Positions 54,095-64,000 of a stretch of DNA of 64,000 nt are shown piece by piece. The notes below the pieces were generated by a model. It was not told where the DNA came from, did not search any database, and was given only the letters and a program-made list of their open reading frames with translations. The translations under genes were made by a program, and so were the position numbers. The DNA is from Exophiala sp. HKRS030 (taxonomy: Eukaryota; Ascomycota; Eurotiomycetes; Chaetothyriales; Herpotrichiellaceae). The stretch spans positions 372,001 through 436,000 of the forward strand of contig JAHWDD010000007.1 in the NCBI GenBank assembly GCA_023897205.1, read 5' to 3'. Position 1 is the first letter of the stretch; each line of letters begins with the position of its first letter.

Positions 54095-57000
54095 TCAAGA
54101 TCTTTTCTTGTGCATCATGCCTCTGATCTTTCGTGCAGCACCGACAATAGGATCACCAGCGTAAATGTCAGTAGGATCTTTCTCCTTCTTCTCCCTTTCT
54201 CTGCCACGCTCGCCACCCCACTGAATAGTAGGTCGGTTCGAGGGACCAGAAGCCGTCGGTTCCTGTACAGCAGCGCCAGCTTGACGTGGTTCCACGTCCT
54301 CGTCACTTTCACTAGAATCGTCATCGCCACCACCTCCCAACCCCAAAGCAGCCAGACGCCGTCTCTTTTCGGCGGCAGTCTCTTCACCAGCGGCATTTTC
54401 ATCTTCCTCATCCTCCTCATCTTCCGATTTGATCCTCGCCAATCGACGTCTGCGCAAATCTGCCGCGGTCTGGCCACCTCCGTGTTTAGCAATGCTCGAA
54501 CGGACATTGTGCGTAGGGATATTGAATTCTTCCTCGTCCTCCTCACTCTCTTCCTGCAAGGTCTTCTTCTGTTCGTCCGTCATCGCACGTTCAGGCCTAG
54601 GACGTCGGTGAGAGCTGAAGTAGTCCTCTTCCGGGGCGGGGAGATCACTCTTGGCTCTTCTGCGACCTTCCAGGCGATGAGCACTCAGATTCTGGCTTGT
54701 GGCAGTCTCCGCTCGAAGACGTCGAGGTCTCTCGCCGAAAGCTTCTTCATTGGCTGCTAGCCGTAGTTCGCGTTTGACTTCTTCAGGAGCATCACTTTCA
54801 TTGACTTCTCTGATCTTGTTTTTGGGGTCCAATTGTTGCATTTGCTTGATGAAATCCTTGGTGGATAGTCGCCTTCCAGAGCCAAGAGCAATCGTACCTG
54901 GCGCATTGCGGACTTTCTTCTGCCCAGTAAGACCATATTGATCAGTTGACGAAATGATCATTCTTAACCCATCATCTTCATCTGAAGATGTTGAAGAACG
55001 ACGGTTTTTTGGCATTGGCTTGTCTGACCTCGGCGCCGTCTCTTCGGCGCCATCTACCTGCGTAGGCAAATTCGTGACACCACTCGAAGGCACCCCACCG
55101 GAAGGCCCGGCCGCACCTGCTTGTTTGCCCAGCCCAACCCAGGTACTCATCCGACGCAGACCGTCTCTCAGTTGTTGCTCTCGATTGTTACCAACCTCCT
55201 CCGGTCCAAGCGTGTAAGTTTTGATAACTTCACCGTCTTCATCCTCGACAATGACCGTGTTACCGAATTGATAGGCATGGGCAGGACCTCGTTTTCGTTC
55301 GGGTTTCTTAGATGGCCCAGGAGCACCAGAGTCGTCTTGCTTGCGTTTGGCAAAGCCCGTCCATTGATCGAACCTCTGTCGCATCTTCTTCTGGGGCTGA
55401 GCGATAGCTTCTGCAGCCTCCTTCTCGACCTCCTCGCCTTCCGTCTTCGGGTGTGGGCGATGCTTGTGTTTGGCGAAATTGCCGCTTTCATCCTTGGCCA
55501 AGCGATTTCTTGCTTCTTCAATGCCTTGCACCTTTTCGTCCTCGGTCATTTTGCTGGTGTCAAAAGTGTCGACAACATTACCCTCCTCATCCTCGACAAC
55601 AATGTCAGCTCCTTCCTCGTATACCTCAACATCTGCAGGCCTGTCCGGGGACGGTGGTCGAGGGCCTCCATGTTCCTCGGCCTCTGCTTCTTCCTCTGCA
55701 TCCAGTCTGTCACGTTCATCCGAGGAGGTCTCATGCGGCGCAAGCTGATCCTGGCGACTCTCTGGCGAAGGCTCTCCAGACTTCTCAAACAGTGTGTCGG
55801 AGCCTGACTCCTGCTGAGCTAGAACAGCCTCTGACCGTCTTTGTGGCATTATGGCGCTCTGACTAATAGGTCCACCAACTCGATCTTGACCACCACTTCG
55901 TCTTTTCCTGCGCGAGCGTCCGAGACTGGAAGACCGGGATCCCGGCCTTTTCTCATATTCATCCTCACGCTGTCTTCTCAAGTGGAGTTTCGGAATGCCA
56001 ATTGGTGGCAATTGTCCAGGCGGTACGTCGAGTTTCTCGTCCACGTCAAAGTCTGAGCTGTATGTACGTGACATCGACCTGGATTGCGAGGTGATTCTCG
56101 GGAGTCTGTTCATCCACGCCGAACCCTTCTCGTTGTCTTGAGTATATGATAGAGTCATGGTCAAAGTATTGATACGCTTGCCTAGGGTGAACACCGCAAT
56201 GGATGACCCATGGACAAGGATAGAGGAACTCACCAAGAAGGTGACGACGGGCCACACCAGATATATCAGATCGTAGTCCTTGGTCCCGGGTGGAGGAAGG
56301 ACGGCTAGAGGCTGTGTAGAATCTGTCTCTAGTTCGGCACGAGCCAGGATCGCAGCGAAGATAGCACCAACTCCAATAGGACCAAAATGGCCAGCAAAAA
56401 GTGCTTCTCGCCAAGTTTTGACATCTGGTATAAGCGGTTTCAGCAACATCATAGCCGGGATTCGTCGGAAGAAAATGACAAAGATGGCGATAACAACGAG
56501 CCTCCATGGGACCAGTCCGTGAGCTGGTGAGTTGTACTGATCCCACGGGATGATGGTGCCAAAGTAGACGAAATAAGCCAAGTTAATAAGCAAGTCAATA
56601 ACGTTGGACACGTGTGACTCTTCCGTCTTTTCGGTGAACCAGCCGTCGTTCGAAAATCCTACTCCAGCCGCGAATCCGATCAGAAGATCGTCCATGCCTA
56701 GAAGACTACCGGATCCAGCGCAAAACAGAGCCAGAACAAAGTAGAACACCAAAAAGCTTTCACGATCGATCAAGCCCTTTCGTTCCGCCATTTTGATTGC
56801 GTGTCGTCCAATGTAACCCACCATGACCCCGTAGAAAGCGCCGAAAATGCATTCGTAAAGAATCGTATAGCACGTCCAGTGGAAGACAACTTCACGACCA
56901 GACAGATCATAGCGTAAGAGATATAGCGAGAGGTAGATGAATGGAAACGCCATGCCGTCGTTGCACCCCGATTCGGCAGAGAGAACATCTCGAAGATGTT

Positions 57001-57487
57001 TTGGCACTCGCTTCGCGAACTTGCCCTTACCAACCACAGATGACGCCAGGACGGGGTCTGTGGCGGTGACGCATGCCGCTATCGCGAGGGATTCCAACCA
57101 TGACAAAGGCTTGATCATCCACCAAATGAAAAGACTGGTAATGAGCCACCCAAAGGTCATGACCGGAACAAGCAAAAAGGTGACAGATTTCCAGTGTCGT
57201 TCCATGTATGCCTTGGGCAATTCCACACCGACCGCGAAACACTGGACCACCAGTACAATGCGAGAAAATTCCAGCGTTATCTTATCCGTGTTTCCCCAGC
57301 TCAAGGGGTTGATCAGATCAGCGGCATGAGGACCGAAGATTACACCACAAATGGTGGCTACCGTGGCTTCGCCAATATACAACTTCTCCTTGATGAACAG
57401 CGAACATAGCATGAATATGCTAGTAAAGCCACCCAGGATAATATAAACCAGATGTGGTTTGTCGATTGCCAACTGATGCCACGCCAT
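54095..57487 (-). CDS. NHA1: Plasma-membrane Na+/H+ antiporter (NHA1/SOD2 family)
   Basis: Exports Na+ and K+ in exchange for protons, giving salt tolerance and pH homeostasis. 1130 residues in one exon. The first 430 residues form about 12 membrane segments, starting VYIILGGFTSIFMLCSLFI. The ion-binding motifs ATDPVLASSVV and AESGCNDGMAFPF are intact. The cytosolic tail of about 700 residues is hydrophilic. It repeats a short motif of the form IVVEDEEGNVVDTFD (about 642-656), seen again as VIVEDEDGEVIKTYTL (about 755-770), typical of fungal NHA1 tails and probably regulatory. Ser/Arg and acidic clusters follow. The ATG gives the standard MAWHQLAIDKPHLVY. About 2.3 kb of gene-free DNA lies upstream. 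Confidence 0.96.
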   Translation of the reverse strand: MAWHQLAIDKPHLVYIILGGFTSIFMLCSLFIKEKLYIGEATVATICGVIFGPHAADLINPLSWGNTDKITLEFSRIVLVVQCFAVGVELPKAYMERHWKSVTFLLVPVMTFGWLITSLFIWWMIKPLSWLESLAIAACVTATDPVLASSVVGKGKFAKRVPKHLRDVLSAESGCNDGMAFPFIYLSLYLLRYDLSGREVVFHWTCYTILYECIFGAFYGVMVGYIGRHAIKMAERKGLIDRESFLVFYFVLALFCAGSGSLLGMDDLLIGFAAGVGFSNDGWFTEKTEESHVSNVIDLLINLAYFVYFGTIIPWDQYNSPAHGLVPWRLVVIAIFVIFFRRIPAMMLLKPLIPDVKTWREALFAGHFGPIGVGAIFAAILARAELETDSTQPLAVLPPPGTKDYDLIYLVWPVVTFLVSSSILVHGSSIAVFTLGKRINTLTMTLSYTQDNEKGSAWMNRLPRITSQSRSMSRTYSSDFDVDEKLDVPPGQLPPIGIPKLHLRRQREDEYEKRPGSRSSSLGRSRRKRRSGGQDRVGGPISQSAIMPQRRSEAVLAQQESGSDTLFEKSGEPSPESRQDQLAPHETSSDERDRLDAEEEAEAEEHGGPRPPSPDRPADVEVYEEGADIVVEDEEGNVVDTFDTSKMTEDEKVQGIEEARNRLAKDESGNFAKHKHRPHPKTEGEEVEKEAAEAIAQPQKKMRQRFDQWTGFAKRKQDDSGAPGPSKKPERKRGPAHAYQFGNTVIVEDEDGEVIKTYTLGPEEVGNNREQQLRDGLRRMSTWVGLGKQAGAAGPSGGVPSSGVTNLPTQVDGAEETAPRSDKPMPKNRRSSTSSDEDDGLRMIISSTDQYGLTGQKKVRNAPGTIALGSGRRLSTKDFIKQMQQLDPKNKIREVNESDAPEEVKRELRLAANEEAFGERPRRLRAETATSQNLSAHRLEGRRRAKSDLPAPEEDYFSSHRRPRPERAMTDEQKKTLQEESEEDEEEFNIPTHNVRSSIAKHGGGQTAADLRRRRLARIKSEDEEDEEDENAAGEETAAEKRRRLAALGLGGGGDDDSSESDEDVEPRQAGAAVQEPTASGPSNRPTIQWGGERGREREKKEKDPTDIYAGDPIVGAARKIRGMMHKKRS

Positions 57488-59762
57488 GGTGAATCGATCG
57501 TGCAGGGAGCCCCTGATCCAAGCCTCCTACTCTTCCTCCAAGCCCCTGCGATTGTGTACTGCCAGTAATTGTAGGGTGACAGACTCCTCCCAAGACTTTT
57601 TAAAGATCGATAAAGAATGGCTGGCGTGCGTCGACGCAGAAGGTGCAAGTACCGTAAAAGAGTGGCTGAGATTCAGATAACAAAGCCTCTTCTGTATTAT
57701 GTATGGGAATTTTGCCCAGTTACAGCACTAAGCTCTTTAATTATTACCCCCAATCGTTGCTTTCCCTTGGTGTCAGATCGTGGTGTAGTATCCGAAGCAT
57801 TCAGGGAGGGTGCACACTGGCAGGAGGGGAAGAAAGTCTCAGGAGGACAATGGAGGTAGTTCCTCAGGCGGCAAGAGAGGTCGCTGAAGGAGTGAGAGTT
57901 GCGAGGTTGGTGGAGGCGACAGAACTCGTCGTAGAGAACACCTCGATGGACACCCCGATGGGTACGCTGTGGAAGCCGCAAAGTAAGAAACTTGTCTTGA
58001 CGGGCTGGGCACGGCTTGGGTTGGGCTTAGTGAAGCACACTCAGCAAATTGACTGAGCTTGAATGTCTTTGCACAAGGGAGAAGAGGACATGCCAAGTTG
58101 CAGCAGAGGCGACGATGATGAAGGACAAGGCTCGGCGTCTGGATAATCGGTGGGTCGTCCGCCAATGCTATGTTACCGTGAGAAGTGGTAGTGCCTTGAA
58201 GGATATCACAAGTCGAAGAATGGTGCTGAACTTCTTCGGTGAGAACAAGCCCCGGGTTTATGATCCCTGTAGGCCGAGCAGAGCGTGGGCTGCAAGCGCC
58301 AACCACGGTCGACGCCACTTCAGATTCGCTTTAGACACGGACTCCCGGCGGATACAGATCCAGGGTAAGTCCTTATGATGATATTTCTTTTTTCTTCCCT
58401 GTGAGATAGCCCGCTCCTTTTCTACCTTTGTGAATCACATTTGATTTGAACAGATGCAGGCAGATTCCTCTCGTATCGATTGTAATCGATTGGAGGACTC
58501 GACTTCCTTTGGTTTGTCTTCGTGAAGAGAGATACTATGCAAATTGTCATACGAATGCTCCGCCCTCGCTGATACAATACGCCTAGGACGAGGGCTTGCG
58601 AGCAAAAAGATGGGTCGGCGGATAGGGTGGGAAGTAGGGCTGGTGTTGTTGAGGGCTCGTGGTTGGTGGAGGGCTCGAGAGAGTCGGCTACAAGGCACAT
58701 TAGAGGGGGAAACAAAAGATGAGCCGCACCAGGCTCACTTGGCCACGCCTGGACTAGTCTTGGCTTTGGGTTGCCACTGATATCCGGACCTCTAGGTACC
58801 AATCATGTATTCACACCTAAGGATTCTACCTTACAAATATTGCAGGTAATTGTACCCTCATCAGCCCAGTGATACTTCCAGGCGTACTCGCCTTTGGCAT
58901 CCGCGGGAAGACGTATCTCGACGCGACGATCTGCAGCTTTTTATCATCTGTTGAATTAACTCTGGCATGGATAGACCTCAACCTTTCGCCTTGTCAGCCT
59001 CGGTGTACTCGTGCCTTGCCTGTACATCAACGCCCAGGGGGTTTTTGGACGCCTGCATAATCGGCTACGGGACAGACGGCAGCTACGTGGGGGGGTACGA
59101 GTCCTGTATCTGCATCCGCGGGCATGATTTTGATTGCAGGGTGTTTGTGTAAGTGCCCAAAGGACAGAGTATTGCGAGTCATGCTGTAGACAGGTGTATC
59201 TGACCTTGTTCAATATTCTTCCATATTCATCATGTGTCACTGTTCAGACCTATTGAACCGACAGAGCCTCTGTTCTTTGTCACCAGTGTCAGGAACATTT
59301 TCATCCATGTGCCAGTGCAGGATCCCATACACCACATCAATCAGTGCGCAAGCTCTTATGCTAGCATGTCACACTACCTCAGGTAACTCAAGCCACGGTA
59401 CCTGACAGCTGGCAAGTCAAGGTGTCACCAACTACGAACGAAAAACGCCACCGAAGACACTCAGATGATGTCTTCATGGTGGATTAACCGCCCAAGAAGA
59501 AAATAACCGTCCCATTACTTTTTGAAGTTAATGCACATAAAAGTCAACATACTTCCTCGGTTTCGCGAGATTTGTTTTCGTCTCTGGGGTATATCTCAGT
59601 CGTGTGTCTTCACAAGTCATATGTACTGGCACTGTCGCGACAAGGCCATAATTAAAAGTATCGATAAAAAGCTGCAATTCGAAGTTCCAAAGAAAGAATT
59701 CTGTTAGAAGTCGTAATCTGCTGGAGCGGAGGCGGTGAGGCGGCAAGTCACCACAGATGGCA
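57488..59762. other. 2.3 kb without a supported gene; long upstream region of NHA1
   Basis: Contains the leader and promoter of NHA1 and the 3' flank of the C2H2 factor. A TACTCGTGCC motif is at 59006-59015 and a G-rich tract (TGGGGGGGTACGAG) near 59088. Open frames are under 160 codons, without domains or linked splice sites. Confidence 0.5.
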
Positions 59763-62700
59763 TCAAGAGCCAGAAACCGAGGCCAACGCTCGTTCTCTGA
59801 TGTGGTTGGCCTGGATTTCCAAAGACCGTGCCATCAGCTTGAAGACTAGAACACAAAGTCAGTACAATCATCGTTCCACACGCTGCTTACACGTACCTGG
59901 CCAGACAGCATCCCTTTCCAGTAGGTATGCTGTGAGAACAAGTATTCTGCTCCCGTGGCCGCCTTCCTGAGCCATGCGAAGATCGAAAGAACCCCGGGCC
60001 TCGATCTTCTGCTCAGCACTGCTCAACACTTCATCAATTTTCTGGATCAACTTTCGATCCTCGTCCTCAAGCAATAGAATACCAGGGACCTCCATCAAAT
60101 TCATTTCGTCCCTGCCGATAACACCAATGTATTTCCCGACTCGTTCTTGCACGGTCGTGATCCATTCGGCCAACACTTGCGCACAATCGAAGGCGCACAT
60201 GGCTGACTGCACAGGCAGCTCCCGAGAGGTATACTCTGCAAAGCTGAGCCCAAGCTTGTCGGAAACGGACAAGGAATCTGCCGCGTAGAACGCGGCTTTG
60301 CGCAAATGTTTTTCACGCCTGGAAGAAAGGGCCTGGTGGAGGTCTTGATCCCGCTCCACCTCTCCTTCCTGTCTCGAAGTATCTTGTGGAGGTGTTTTCA
60401 TCTGTGGCTGAGTCTTTGAATTATATCTTCTCGTGGGGGAAGGATTTTCGTTGACGCCATTGGGCCCACCTCGATTGTGGACAGATTCCAAGCCCTTCGC
60501 CAGTTCCTCTGCCATGGCATCGTAATCACGCTGCCAGAAAGCTTCTTTGGACCTTCCAAGATTGATAAACAGTCGCACATATGCCAGGTCAAGTAATGGA
60601 ATACAGTCAGCGGATAACGGTCCAGCACCGAAGGGATTTGGGCGTTCCAGGCTATGAGTTGGGTTACTGGCCCAAGCCGCTTGCCAGGCACGGAGCGCTG
60701 GTTCGATGTGAGCATGCATCTGCTCTGTCTCGCTCGTCGTCCATTGACGTCCCAGGTGTCTCTGCCGCGTCTCCCAGATGTAGTTGTGCAGTGCGTTGAC
60801 AAGAATTAAGCAGCCAAAGGTACTGGGTCGCAGCTCCGGCTCATTCGTCGTTCCGAAGGCAGCAAGCGCACTGCTTTGCCGTCTCTCTCTTTGCGCGGCC
60901 ATTAGAAGATGAGTCAAGGAATCGGCAAATGTAGTCGGACTTGAATCAGCGCCAATAGTGCCGCCGTAGCTCTTCCAAATCTGAGCCGATTCGGCCGCCC
61001 ATAACTGTTCGTCGCAAGGCAGATTTAACCTAATCTCCGAGTTGGTCAAAGCCGGTGGGTGGTTGTACGCCGTAACAAGCATGCTTGAAAGGATGAAAAC
61101 TGAATATAGCGTCCGCTTGCGTTCTTCTGCAACCTTCCATTCGATCCAGTTAGACTCATCGACTTCATTGGCTAGCTGACCCCAGCTGTTCTTTGACGCA
61201 TCGTCGATGTCCATCTTCGAGCCTTGAGGGCTGTAGCCTGATGTGGGTCGTGCGAGTTCTGCACCACGGGCCAGGCTTACCAGAGCAGCGCAATGGTTGC
61301 TAGCAAGTTCTGCAGCAGTTTTATCTCCACAATTATGCCCATAGATAACATTCAAAAGCATAGCTTGGACCAACCACAACGGTGTGTCTTCTCGTTCTGT
61401 TGCATGCTTTGGCGCGAACTGAGTTTTGGTCATGTTTGCCTTTCGTCGCTCCTCGAGATAACTGCTGATAAGTCGTTTGGCGCACTCAAAAAGATCCCTG
61501 GACTGGGACATTTCATGTTCATACAAAGCTCCAATGGCTGCAATCGACAAGATTAAACAGCTGCCTCCTCCAGTCACAGTTGGATGTCCGTAGGGCGATT
61601 GGCCCGAAACAAGTCGAACAGGAGTTGTGTAATCGGAAGACTCGAAGTTAAGAGTAGGTATGTGGAGAAAAGGTAAATGCGGATGGAAGAACCGAATATA
61701 AGACGTTACATACCGCTGTAGATCGCTGGTGGAGGGGAAGGTGTTTGCATTGAAGCTTCGGGGACGAGAAGAGGCGCCTGGAGATAATGGTGAACTAACT
61801 GCTGGCTGGGAGTATTTGCGCTGCCCAAAGCCTGTTGTCTGACACAAGCCTGCAAGCAACACACTTCTGATGTGGTCGGTCACAAGGTCATAGGACGTTG
61901 TTGTTACCGAGCTTTGTCGAAGACTCGAGTCCATGGACGCGGTAGAAGCAGTAGACTCAGGGCCATCCTTGCTGAATGGTAACTGGAGGCCAGGGAAGTG
62001 TAACCCTGAAGAGTCAATGGCTACCATATCGGGAGGAGTTGGTAGGCTTAGGTCCATAGAACCTCCTCGGCCAAAAAGAGACTTTGGAGAGATGGTGCCT
62101 ATTGAAGGCTGTACCATTTCGTTAAAGCTGGCCATGAGCTCCATACTCACAGGGCTATTGACCATCGCAGCTTGATTTGCGAGACTGCCTGTCCACATTG
62201 GCGCGACAGAGCCTACAGCCTGTTGCATTGCACCAATAGTTGGATGACCGGAGAGTTCGTTCAAACCATTAGGACTGTTAGTGCTCATAGCTGAAGGTGA
62301 AGAATCGTCGATTGCGTTCTCATTGGCCTGTGCGAATGTCATTTGGTTCTCGAATCCCTGAGCCATCCAATCGAAGGCTGCATCGTCGTCTGTCAAGGCT
62401 TGCGACGCAGACATCCCTCCAAACAATTGGTGGAAGTGCATATTTGAACCATCTAGGCCTCCGCCTGATACGTGCAAGGCATGAGGATTGATAGTATCGC
62501 CATGGTCAGTTGGCATGTCTAAGGAGCCAAGGTCAAACTCTGCTCCGAAGCCACCAAATGGCGGCGCAGTGCGCAGACCACTGGAGAGGTCGATGGGAAG
62601 GCCAGTTTCAAGCTTTGGCAGATCAAATGGATGATGATTTATTGAGGCAGACCGGTAATGAGAGCCTTGGAAACCTCCAATCATACTCATACTGCTATGA

Positions 62701-63312
62701 TGATGGTGATTTGGCACGACCTGGCGACCATTAGCTCCGATGGAGTTAGCCAACATGCCCAGAGTTGCAGAATCAACGTGACTGAGGGTATTCGCTCGAG
62801 GTCTCATTGTCGCTGGGCCGCTTGTCGTTGAGTTCTTACGAACACGACCGTTTGCGACGCCAGCAACACTTTCACGCCGACTGCCCCGCGGGCGCGAGGC
62901 GGGTGTAGTTGAGGAGTGTAGCTTTTGCTGATGCCGAAGGAGTAAATCACGTCGGGCAAAACATCGTGTACATTCTGGGCACTCAAATGGTTTCTCCTTT
63001 GTATGAGAGCGCTCGTGACGCTTCAAGTGTTCCAGCCTCGCAAAGGATCGTGTACAGGTGATGCATACATGGGGCCGAGGCTTGTCAGTCTTCGGGGGAG
63101 GATGTTTCGGGGCTTCTGGCCCATTTGGGGTGCTTGTAGCCTTGTTCGACGGCAGTTCAGCACCTGTACTGGGTAAGAATGACGAGCGTACAATTGCGTA
63201 TCTGACCATATCACTTACCCGTGCCCGATGATGGGCCGTCAGTCATTTCATTGGCATGAGCTTCTTCCGCCGCCATGCTTGTAGCCTTGATACTTTGCCC
63301 CTTTTCGCCCAT
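59763..63312 (-). CDS. C2H2 zinc-finger transcription factor with fungal regulatory domain
   Basis: 1147 residues from three exons (63219-63312, 59897-63163, 59763-59845; introns 55 and 51 nt). Two fingers lie at C65-C68-H81-H85 and C93-C96-H109-H114 (CITCTRSFARLEHLKRHERS and CPECTRCFARRDLLLRHQQK), the paired-finger type of yeast Rsf2/Tda9, S. pombe Klf1 and the Adr1/AmdX relatives. Residues about 520-950 carry the fungal-specific middle homology pattern (YVTSYIRFFHPHLPFLHIPT, LAYVRLFINLGRSKEAFWQR). The first exon (MGEKGQSIKATSMAAEEAHA) and the last (GVFKLMARSLEIQANHIRER) are recovered by splicing and fit the frame. The intron-1 acceptor is TACAG, five bases after a CCCAG that would break the frame. 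Targets are unknown; relatives control carbon and respiratory genes. Confidence 0.92.
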
Positions 63313-64000
63313 GGCAGCCGCTTGCTATACCGCACGACTGAATCAGGGTATCCCAGGCACACTGACCAAGGCCAACAGGCCAGAGTAAGTAGTCTAGCGA
63401 GGAAAACCTAGCTGCCGTACATCCACAGGCCTTCTTGCTCACTCAGAGTATGCGCCGGTTCTTTGGTGGGTAGAAGGTATCCGATTAATTCTCGACTTCC
63501 TTTTATACAGGCGACCGTTATGCCATGTAGTACTACCTGTGTGGTTGCTGACCGGTAACCCGCGACAAAGACCTTCACGGAGTGGGAAGTCCAGACAGAC
63601 TTAGATTCGTTCAAAGACAAAAGGGAACTGTACAAATTTCGGGTCGGACGTGGTTGAACTGAGTCTGGAGACAAGAGGCAATAGTACACAAGAAGTTGGA
63701 TCTGATCGCTTGCCTGAGAAACTTTAGTATACTTCTCAACCTCCGTACGAATATTGAAGCGACCTCGCAACAGAAGCACACAACCACGAATGCGACGACT
63801 TACCTCGAGCGAACAGCATTGACAGGTGGATGAGTATGAGGTACAAGAAGTCAACAGCCGGGGCGGAGATGAGTACTCGGGATACAGACAAATGCGAGCA
63901 ATACGGCAGCACCGTCCAAGCTTGGAACGTCACAGGTGGGTGGAAGTCAGCGGTGGTTGGCGCAGGACTTTGCTAGGGTCGCAGTAGAGGGACGGCAGGA
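63313..64000. other. Upstream region of the C2H2 factor to the window end
   Basis: 688 bp of probable leader and promoter. Minus-strand open frames at 63408-63933 have no recognisable domain. No gene is called. Confidence 0.45.

Overview
The window is nuclear DNA of a filamentous ascomycete (Pezizomycotina). The evidence is short spliceosomal introns (about 42-200 nt, GTRNGT-like donors, CTAAC/CTGAC-like branch sites), gene families restricted to such fungi (a two-finger siderophore GATA repressor, an Na+/H+ antiporter with a very long tail, a Zn2Cys6 regulator, a C2H2 factor with a fungal middle homology region) and an intron-bearing tRNA-Gln. The class cannot be fixed from the sequence; Eurotiomycetes is a guess. 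There is no transposon, CRISPR array, virus or secondary-metabolite backbone gene. I rebuilt exon structures by hand for 21 protein genes and one tRNA. Apart from a doubtful fragment at base 3, every gene is complete.

Layout. 1-3.3 kb: no convincing gene. 3.3-10.7 kb, all minus: a fungus-specific unknown protein, HMG-CoA synthase and a short-chain dehydrogenase. 11.7-18.4 kb: a small repeat protein (-) divergent from the tRNA-thiolation subunit CTU2/NCS2 (+), then a DUF4112 membrane protein (-) divergent from the decapping enzyme DCP2 (+). 18.4-19.6 kb: a gene-free stretch with a decayed repeat. 19.6-28.6 kb: a WDR44/Dgr2-like WD40 protein (+) converging on thioredoxin (-), then a large disordered protein (-). 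28.6-31.2 kb: gene-free. 31.2-37.4 kb: D-amino-acid oxidase (-), OTU protease (+), SreA-type GATA factor (-). 38.6-43.9 kb: a COPI-associated membrane protein (-), eIF2B alpha (-), kinetochore protein NUF2 (+) and an unknown conserved-looking protein (-). 44.6-50.0 kb: a fold-type-IV transaminase of the (R)-amine transaminase group (+), a Zn2Cys6 regulator (-) and a secreted S10 carboxypeptidase (-). 50.9-63.3 kb: AP-3 beta (+), tRNA-Gln(CTG) (-), NHA1/SOD2 antiporter (-), 2.3 kb without a gene, and a C2H2 transcription factor (-).

Most of this is housekeeping: sterol synthesis, tRNA modification, mRNA decay, translation initiation, kinetochore, vesicle transport and ion homeostasis. The one group that could work together is transaminase, regulator and carboxypeptidase at 44.6-50.0 kb, possibly a small nitrogen-acquisition module. 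The most interesting signals are below gene scale: a mitochondrial-type presequence fused in frame to thioredoxin with no AUG; stop-free, 3n-length introns that sit inside the key motif of several proteins; competing splice acceptors in the eIF2B alpha leader; seven short leucine motifs in the DCP2 tail; and a recurring GTACTCCGTAC-like motif outside coding exons.
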